NCBI GenBank assembly: GCA_910578455.1
Contig: CAJTQA010000043.1
Span: 1-30,591, forward strand
Source: an uncultured Dorea sp.
Lineage (GTDB): Bacteria > Bacillota > Clostridia > Lachnospirales > Lachnospiraceae
Direction of reading: 5' to 3'
Length of the DNA: 30,591 bases
Notes under the pieces: model-generated
The model's database searches: none
What the model was told of the DNA's origin: nothing
The model's input: only the letters and a program-made list of their open reading frames with translations
Made by a program: the position numbers and the translations under genes
Shown here: one piece after another, positions 25,600-30,591 of the stretch
How the letters are laid out: each line of letters opens with the position of its first letter
Position numbering within the stretch: position 1 is the stretch's first letter

Positions 25600-27093
25600 T
25601 CACATATTTTTATATCGGCACTTGGCAAGTTTCCCATCCTCCAATGTAATGGTTACTCTTTTTCCCAATTCCATCTTTCCTGCATCGTTTTGCTGTATGT
25701 TTCCTGCTATTTTTAATACACCATCCTTATCCCTGTACTTTACTTCCAGCGGCTTTTGGGAAATTACAATCCCTTCCCCCTTGCATACGTTAGAGAGTTT
25801 CTGGTTCTGAATCCTTTTTTTGCGGTTCTTCTCAACGTATATTCCTGCCATCAGCGCCGTTACATACAGCATCCCATAAAAACCGGTTATGACCCACCTC
25901 ATTGGAGAATCTAACACCACTGCCAGTGCAGAAAGGCCTGCTACTGACATCACTGTCAGCAGCATCAGCATCTTCCGTACTGTTCTCTGGAGTGCTGCGG
26001 CTTTTTCTTCCAGATACTTCTGTACATCTATTTCCCGTACCTGGTCAATTTCCTGGCTGGTTATATTTGATATATTTTCCATATGCTTTTCCTCCGAAAT
26101 GCTTGTGCCATATAGCAGGTTTTGTACCGTGACGTTTTTCCCGCTGACAGTTCCGGCATATTGCCCTGCCAGAAAGAGCCTGTAATACTTTCCCTTCCCA
26201 ATCTTTTCCAGCATGCACTCTTTCCGCAAATACATTTTTTCCGGCTTTCCCTTGTCTTTCACGGCAACCTCTGCCCCCCATAGCTCTACAAACTGGTAGC
26301 GGCTGGCTATGAACAGGAAGAACGCGGATTTTTCTATGGCATAAATGATGACCAGCAGCCATTTCACCAAGTCCATGTCACACTCCCCAAACACAAGATA
26401 CGCCATTGTGATTTTGTATACGACGGAAAGCATTCCCCAGATCCACAGGTACCTCCCTGTCTTCCTGCAATCTATAAAACAGATTTTCTCTACATCCTTT
26501 TTATGTTTTTTCAATGTCCATGGCAGGACAGCCAGAAGGAAGATTGAACTGTAGATGATATACCGGGTCAAAAACCCTTTCACTCTTCTCTCGCACTCTT
26601 CCTTGCCCATCGCATATTTCTGATAGAAAGCAGTATATTCGCCATTTCGGGTCATTACTAGATTCTGTGACGAGCCTCTTATGATCCTTATGACTTCAAC
26701 TTCATCCCCAACGTTTAATTTGCCAAGGTCGTAGTAGACATACTCTATCTTCTCTTTTTCACCGCCTTCATCACATACATATATGGTTCCTTTTCTATTG
26801 TATTTGCTTGGGTTCCCAATGTCACATACTGTTCCCTGGATCACTTCATATTCCAAGTTCATAACATCAACTGCATCAAACAAAGCATACCAGCTACCTA
26901 AAAAACTGGCTAAAAGGAGAATAATAGCGCTATTTTTTCCATATTTTATTGATTCATTCGAAGTAACTTCACCTCTTTTTTTATTTTGATATGCTTTATC
27001 TCCTCTTTTTCTTAAATACAGAAGCAATATGTTGATTATAAAGTTTAGTTCTGCAAATAAATCAATTCCTCTCCATACTTCAAAACTTATCAT
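25600..27093 (-). CDS. Multi-pass membrane protein, possible immunity protein
   Basis: I do not recognise a named family. The 497 residues contain about seven hydrophobic segments (near residues 15-28, 55-72, 178-195, 218-236, 247-264, 373-392 and 398-416). Two small beta-rich stretches carry a GD/GxxVxV pattern: YEVIQGTVCDIG...LNVGDEVEVIRI near residue 80-140, and a similar one at the C-terminus. This recalls DUF3592-type extracellular loops, but the match is weak. The start overlaps the end of the upstream hydrophobic toxin fragment by 14 bases (ATGAAAAATGATAAG region), an arrangement usual for toxin-immunity pairs. A membrane immunity protein would suit a membrane-acting toxin, which the glycine-rich partner could be. 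This is inference. Confidence 0.5.
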   Translation of the reverse strand: MISFEVWRGIDLFAELNFIINILLLYLRKRGDKAYQNKKRGEVTSNESIKYGKNSAIILLLASFLGSWYALFDAVDVMNLEYEVIQGTVCDIGNPSKYNRKGTIYVCDEGGEKEKIEYVYYDLGKLNVGDEVEVIRIIRGSSQNLVMTRNGEYTAFYQKYAMGKEECERRVKGFLTRYIIYSSIFLLAVLPWTLKKHKKDVEKICFIDCRKTGRYLWIWGMLSVVYKITMAYLVFGECDMDLVKWLLVIIYAIEKSAFFLFIASRYQFVELWGAEVAVKDKGKPEKMYLRKECMLEKIGKGKYYRLFLAGQYAGTVSGKNVTVQNLLYGTSISEEKHMENISNITSQEIDQVREIDVQKYLEEKAAALQRTVRKMLMLLTVMSVAGLSALAVVLDSPMRWVITGFYGMLYVTALMAGIYVEKNRKKRIQNQKLSNVCKGEGIVISQKPLEVKYRDKDGVLKIAGNIQQNDAGKMELGKRVTITLEDGKLAKCRYKNM

Positions 27094-27776
27094 TTTTCAT
27101 TTCCCTTTTCACTACATCTATAATGCTGCTTGTTCCCATCGTCGCAACTCCCGCCATGTAATCTATCATTCCATCTACTACAGAATCCACAATCGTCTCC
27201 CCGGATTTCGCCGCCACGCCAAGTTCCGAAAAGGCTGTTCCAATAGTTGCCTGAATCGCCGCTGCCTGCCCAGCTTTTTCTAATGTTGTCTTTAAATCAT
27301 CCCCCGAATAAACGGAACCCGCAATAGAGCCTATGGCTCCAGCCCCAGCATTTACTGCCATTTTTGCCAATAATTCTGTTGTTTTTTTACCTATTCCAGC
27401 TAATCCAACTGAACTCAGCCCAACAGTCACTGCTCCGCTGATAGCTCCGGCAGCTGCACCCTGTACGAATGAACCTCCTGTAGCCATGTTCTGAAGTCCT
27501 CCTGTAACAGCTCCTATCACTGCTCCCAAGCCGACTTTAGATGCAAGCCCTACTCCTATCGCGCCAACTCCGCCTGTCAATACTGTAAATGCAACTCCTC
27601 CGGCAATCGTAGCCGCTCCAGCCGCCACTTTCTTCCAGTCCACGCTCTTGACGGCTTTCGTCACTGTCTTTCTTCTGTATCCTCTTGACGCTGGTGCATA
27701 CATGTTTCTTCACCGCCGAGGCGGTCTTCTTGGCTTTCTTGTACAGGCTCGTCGCTTTCTTCTTGATGGACGACCA
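27080..27776 (-). pseudogene. Frameshifted orphan polymorphic-toxin C-terminal module (Gly/Ala-rich, hydrophobic)
   Basis: The open frame 27703-27080 gives 207 residues: the linker AVKSVDWKKVAAG, common in Lachnospiraceae polymorphic toxins, then a Gly/Ala-rich hydrophobic region (AGAATIAGGVAF, GAVIGAVTGGLQNM, GAAAGAISGAVTVG) with glycine-zipper character, ending KREMKNDKF. Immediately upstream, a second frame (27776 to about 27670) encodes WSSIKKKATSLYKKAKKTASAVKK, the basic linker that precedes VDWKK in intact proteins. A one-base shift near 27670 joins the two. There is no N-terminal secretion domain, so this is a displaced tail rather than a complete toxin. Either the hydrophobic part is the toxin, with the downstream membrane protein as immunity, or it is a pre-toxin spacer that lost its toxin. 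Confidence 0.6.
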
Positions 27777-27802
27777 TCAGCTCTGAATTCTGGATGAAAA
27801 AA

Positions 27803-28130
27803 AGTCTGTGTTATCACATTTCTGTATATGTACAAGATACTATATTTTTCCTTATTTCTCCAGCATATTTTAACAATGCATAAAACTCTTCTTACATTCC
27901 CTTCTTACCCCGGACGCAAATACAGCCCGCCCCTTTCCCACGCAAACGGAACAACATTCCGACGGACTAACTGCCAACTACTGCTAAAACGTTCGGGAAT
28001 ACCCTCACGCTTAAGTCTCCGTAGGCAGTGGATTCCGTCTCCATTAAAAGCGTTCCTGACTGTTTGCTTTGGAAAGGGGGCGGGCTGTATTTGCTGGTTG
28101 GTATCAAACTACCATATAATAATTCAAAGA
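27803..28130. repeat. Toxin-locus repeat, copy A
   Basis: About 330 bases match copy B (29249-29576) closely over their whole length, from AGTCTGTGTTATCACATTTCT to the sequence just before the stop of the preceding immunity gene. It fills the gap between the 28136-28630 gene and the frameshifted toxin fragment; no gene was found in it. Confidence 0.9.
27916..28094. repeat. 179-bp stem-loop element in copy A
   Basis: The outer arms GCAAATACAGCCCGCC... (27916-27938) and its complement (28071-28094) match at 23 of 24 positions. Nested inner pairings are visible (GCAAAC with GTTTGC, CTGCC with GGCAG, ACGGA with TCCGT), so it can fold into one long branched structure. No coding frame fits it. Confidence 0.75.
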
Positions 28131-28135
28131 ATTTT

Positions 28136-28630
28136 TTATAAATCCAAGGATTCCGGAAAGTCTTTTCTATATGTCACTATGTCCACACAATGCGGATATA
28201 TTTTCTTAAATTTCTCCAAAATTTTTTTATCCTCCGTCATTAAAATAGCCAAACCAGAATCCCATGCAACAATCTCCATTTCAGCTAATGGATGCTGCAA
28301 TTTTACTTCTTCATTCCATAACTCCCCGTTTCCATCCGCATATGGCAACGGGTATTTCATAACATCACTATACTTAACATCTTTAGAGAACGCAGACAAA
28401 ACACCCCATATAAACTGAATTCCATGTTTATTAACTATCTCTGTTAAATCTGTTCCTGATATCCATGCGCTTTCTTTTCCCAAAGGTATTTTTTCAGAAG
28501 GATAATCATTGCACTCATATGATGAGATTAACCAGTTATACTCATTCTGCTTATTATCAAATGCAATAAAAATGTCATTTAAATATGTCATAAAGCCTCT
28601 GTCTGTTTTTTCTATCATTAACCATTCCAT
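28136..28630 (-). CDS. Probable immunity protein for the toxin encoded upstream
   Basis: I do not recognise a named family. The 164 residues are acidic overall, rich in Trp and Tyr, with no signal peptide or membrane segment, so it should act in the cytoplasm. The size, low GC and position 31 bases after a polymorphic-toxin C-terminal module are those of a cognate immunity gene. AGGAAC lies upstream of the ATG at 28630 at somewhat long spacing. The stop abuts the repeat copy A. The immunity role is inferred from position only. Confidence 0.6.
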   Translation of the reverse strand: MEWLMIEKTDRGFMTYLNDIFIAFDNKQNEYNWLISSYECNDYPSEKIPLGKESAWISGTDLTEIVNKHGIQFIWGVLSAFSKDVKYSDVMKYPLPYADGNGELWNEEVKLQHPLAEMEIVAWDSGLAILMTEDKKILEKFKKIYPHCVDIVTYRKDFPESLDL

Positions 28631-28661
28631 AAATAATGTTCCTTTCTATGACTATTAAAAT

Positions 28662-29231
28662 TTATTCTATTCTATCGCCATTAATCCATCGATGTTCATG
28701 TGGTACTTCTGGATGTTTTTTAGGATTATTATGATATGTCAAATCCACATCTCTAACAGCAGCTCCGTTCTCATCAAACCATCTTCTAGTCATCCACTTC
28801 CCTTTTCTGTTCAGGATATCAACACTAGAATCAGGTTCTCCCACTTTACCAGGATTTTCTGTAGCAACATAATGTTTTTCTGATGGGGTGAAATCATAAA
28901 CATTGTCTTTGTTTGAAACAACTACTTGTTTCTCATGACCTTTACCGCCAACAGTTTTAATATCTACACCTTTTTTATAATCCCCTGCACTATCTATCGG
29001 CGGATCATCCCAGCACTTATTATGCACCAGTATCCCCGCATCCCCCACATAGTATGTATGGTACTCTTCCACCTCGAAGTTATACACTTTCACGCTCTCT
29101 TCAAGGTTCTCCACATACTTCTCTTCTACTTGGAGCTTGCGACCTTCGCTGTCCAGCACACAGACGGCTCCTGTGGCGGCTCCCCCGATCAGTGTGACTG
29201 CTGCTATTGAAACGGCGGTGGCTGACCCCAC
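28662..29231 (-). CDS. Orphan polymorphic-toxin C-terminal module (Hint tail plus unidentified toxin domain)
   Basis: The frame is open from about 29267 and reads TDWKKVAIVGSATAVS; the first usable start is GTG at 29231, giving 189 residues. A short Gly/Ala-rich segment leads to VYNFEVEEYHTYYVGDAGILVHNKC, the end of a pretoxin Hint domain. The toxin domain (about residue 75 on) has no cysteine. It ends in a motif rich in Arg, Trp and His (KWMTRRWFDENGAAVRD, then NPKKHPEVPHEHRW), as seen in several nuclease-like toxins. It lacks any N-terminal delivery domain and starts right at the repeat boundary. So it is a displaced cassette, expressed only if recombined onto a full-length toxin. The partner immunity gene follows by 31 bases. 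Confidence 0.68.
   Translation of the reverse strand: MGSATAVSIAAVTLIGGAATGAVCVLDSEGRKLQVEEKYVENLEESVKVYNFEVEEYHTYYVGDAGILVHNKCWDDPPIDSAGDYKKGVDIKTVGGKGHEKQVVVSNKDNVYDFTPSEKHYVATENPGKVGEPDSSVDILNRKGKWMTRRWFDENGAAVRDVDLTYHNNPKKHPEVPHEHRWINGDRIE
28999..29053. repeat. 55-bp exact repeat at the Hint-toxin junction (copy 1)
   Basis: This stretch is identical to 30537-30591 and encodes YVGDAGILVHNKCWDDPP at the end of the Hint domain in both toxin modules. The sequence diverges at once on the toxin side, as expected of a site where C-terminal cassettes are exchanged. Confidence 0.92.
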
Positions 29232-29248
29232 GATTGCTACCTTCTTCC

Positions 29249-29576
29249 AGTCTGTGTTATCACATTTCTATATATGTACAAGATACTATAATTTTCCTTA
29301 TTTCTCCAGCACATTTTAATAATGTATAAAACTCTTCTTAATTTACATGCCTTTCTTACCCCGGACACAAATACAGCCCGCCCTTTCCCACGCAAACGGA
29401 ACAACATTCCAACGGACTAACTGCCAACTACGGCTAAAACGTTCGGGAATACCCTCACGCTTAAGTCTCCGTAGGCAGTGGATTACGTCTCTATTAAAAG
29501 CGTTCCTAGCTGTTTGCTTCGGAAAGAGCGGGCTGTATTTGCTGTTTGGCATCAGGCTATTGCACCATAATAAATT
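29249..29576. repeat. Toxin-locus repeat, copy B
   Basis: This is the counterpart of copy A, with scattered substitutions. It lies between the Imm26-like gene and the displaced toxin module, and its edge ACAGACT runs directly into GGAAGAAGGTAGCA, the DWKKVA codons of that module. No separate gene was found in it. Confidence 0.9.
29368..29541. repeat. 174-bp stem-loop element in copy B
   Basis: The arms CAAATACAGCCCGCCCTTTCC (29368-29388) and 29521-29541 are inverted with one mismatch. The loop region matches copy A with about a dozen substitutions. Confidence 0.75.
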
Positions 29577-30152
29577 CTATATCCTGCCTTTTAGTATCAA
29601 TTCACGATTAATTTTATATGCAACACCTGTTCCAGTTGCAACTCCATCTATACCCAGCAACTTTGGACATTTTAATATTCTATTTCCATACTCATCCACA
29701 TAATATTCATCTACTACGTCATAAAAGCCATAGTCCAATTCATTGGGAATTTCTATTTGCTTTCCTATATTATAAAAATACCCTCGTGACCAATATCCTT
29801 TATCAACTATTTGGGGATAAAACAATAAATTTTCTAAGTCCAACTCTGCCACATCTATATCCATGCTTTCATATTCTTTGTCTAAAATAAATACTACCGC
29901 CGAATATGTGTCACTAATTCCATCTCCAGCATTTACCACAACTCCACAATAATACACCCCCTCTCTTGGACTTACTACAAAAACATCTCCTTTTTGGGGA
30001 ATTATCCTCTTTCTTTTTAGGATTTTCACTTGATATTCTCTTGGATCCTGTTCACTTAGTCTATCCAATTTTTCTCTTACTTCCTTGCTTTGCATCTCGT
30101 ATCTGCGCTTATAATGTTCCGCAAGCAGATTTCTTTCTACCTTTTTTTTCAT
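29577..30152 (-). CDS. Imm26-like immunity protein
   Basis: The segment IPQKGDVFVVSPREGVYYCGVVVNAGDG matches the Imm26 pattern (GDVFxxPxxxGxYxxGxV), a cytoplasmic immunity family often found beside nuclease toxins. AGGAGG lies six bases before the second of two tandem ATGs (30152), which I choose; the first (30155) is only three away. This gives 191 residues. The start codon overlaps the TGA of the GIY-YIG toxin in an ATGATGA junction, so the pair is translationally coupled and the toxin is its likely target. The N-terminal 50 residues are basic and helical. Confidence 0.68.
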   Translation of the reverse strand: MKKKVERNLLAEHYKRRYEMQSKEVREKLDRLSEQDPREYQVKILKRKRIIPQKGDVFVVSPREGVYYCGVVVNAGDGISDTYSAVVFILDKEYESMDIDVAELDLENLLFYPQIVDKGYWSRGYFYNIGKQIEIPNELDYGFYDVVDEYYVDEYGNRILKCPKLLGIDGVATGTGVAYKINRELILKGRI

Positions 30153-30591
30153 CATAATCCTCCTGCATCATTTGAATCAATATAATTTGCTGCCCATTCT
30201 TTAGCCGCCTTATAATATTTATTCTTTGTACTAATGCTATTGATTTTATTCAATTTATTAGGTCCGTCTCTCATTTCTATGTAATATTGTTCTAATGCCC
30301 TCGCTTGATTTCTCGTCAAATCGTTATGTTTAGCTTTTAAATCAGAAAAGTTTTTCCCGCCAAAATGATTATGCTGGTAACGTCTCCTTGATAATTTTTG
30401 CCGTGTAATGCCAACATATGTCTTCTCCTCATTTTCCAGCCCAAAATACACAGTATTGTTTGCCTTCCCCTTATTTAGCCACTTTTCAAACTTAGGGTCA
30501 TCAATACTTACCTGTTTTTTTGGTGTCTTTTTCACTGGCGGATCATCCCAGCACTTATTATGCACCAGTATCCCCGCATCCCCCACATAGT
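30152..30591 (-). CDS. Polymorphic toxin C-terminus: Hint tail plus GIY-YIG nuclease domain (partial)
   Basis: The frame enters from the right edge of the window. The visible part starts with YVGDAGILVHNKCWDDPP, the end of a Hint-type pretoxin domain, then a short basic linker and a GIY-YIG nuclease domain. The domain shows VYFGL and TYVGIT as the two signature strands, Arg and His in KLSRRRYQHNHFGGKNF, and the metal-binding Glu in NQARALEQYYIEM. As a toxin it would cut DNA (or RNA) in a target cell. The delivery part, if present, lies outside the window. Its stop overlaps the start of the Imm26-like gene. Confidence 0.82.
   Translation of the reverse strand, partial: YVGDAGILVHNKCWDDPPVKKTPKKQVSIDDPKFEKWLNKGKANNTVYFGLENEEKTYVGITRQKLSRRRYQHNHFGGKNFSDLKAKHNDLTRNQARALEQYYIEMRDGPNKLNKINSISTKNKYYKAAKEWAANYIDSNDAGGL
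30537..30591. repeat. 55-bp exact repeat at the Hint-toxin junction (copy 2)
   Basis: This is identical to 28999-29053 up to the window edge, so the match may continue beyond it. It encodes the same Hint end in front of a different toxin domain. Confidence 0.92.

Noticed and set aside
27803..29576. CRISPR array or tRNA in the repeat region
   Set aside because: There are only two long copies of about 330 bp with no short regular spacers, and no cloverleaf was found.

Overview
The window looks like a chromosomal segment of an anaerobic Clostridia species, most likely a gut Lachnospiraceae. The evidence is the non-discriminating AspRS/GatCAB set, a type III glutamine synthetase, an ANTAR-type regulator beside glnA, strong AGGAGG ribosome-binding sites, and a toxin/immunity cassette array typical of that family. 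No rRNA, tRNA or CRISPR was seen, so the assignment rests on gene content alone.

Layout. (1) 1-1450: the 3' end of an IS1634-like transposase and a membrane-anchored leucine-rich-repeat protein. (2) 1485-8160, minus strand: a unit with its own near-perfect sigma-A promoter and leader attenuator, glnA-like GS, ANTAR regulator, aspS, gatC, gatA, gatB, ending in a clear terminator. (3) 8166-20250, minus strand: carA-carB-pyrG-gltB-gltD, tightly packed with 2-3 nt gaps or 10-20 nt overlaps, behind a second promoter and leader attenuator. (4) 20300-24007, plus strand: glnN (GSIII) and purF behind a third promoter and leader attenuator, divergent from carA. (5) 23980-25047: an alpha/beta-hydrolase convergent with purF. 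(6) 25069-30591, visibly AT-richer, minus strand: displaced polymorphic-toxin C-terminal modules with immunity genes, separated by copies of a long repeat that contains a 174-179 bp stem-loop.

How it works together. Almost every enzyme in 1485-24007 makes or uses glutamine. GSIII and the GS-I homologue sit at synthesis; GOGAT, carbamoyl-phosphate synthase, CTP synthase, PurF and the GatCAB tRNA amidotransferase consume glutamine amide nitrogen, and the AspRS supplies the GatCAB substrate. The strongest finding is that all three promoters are followed at once by a hairpin with a six-base loop (AAAGGA, AAAGGC, GAGGGU). In each case the hairpin overlaps the 5' arm of an intrinsic terminator, so the two structures exclude each other. 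An ANTAR protein, a family that antiterminates by binding hexanucleotide-loop hairpins, is encoded in the same island. Its receiver domain lacks the phosphorylation residues, and it lies next to a GS-I homologue whose catalytic flap glutamate appears to be Ser. I infer a self-contained glutamine-responsive antitermination regulon.

The right end is an accessory toxin region. It holds a GIY-YIG nuclease toxin with an Imm26-like partner, an unidentified toxin with a small partner, a frameshifted hydrophobic module with a membrane protein, and a DUF2185-like gene.
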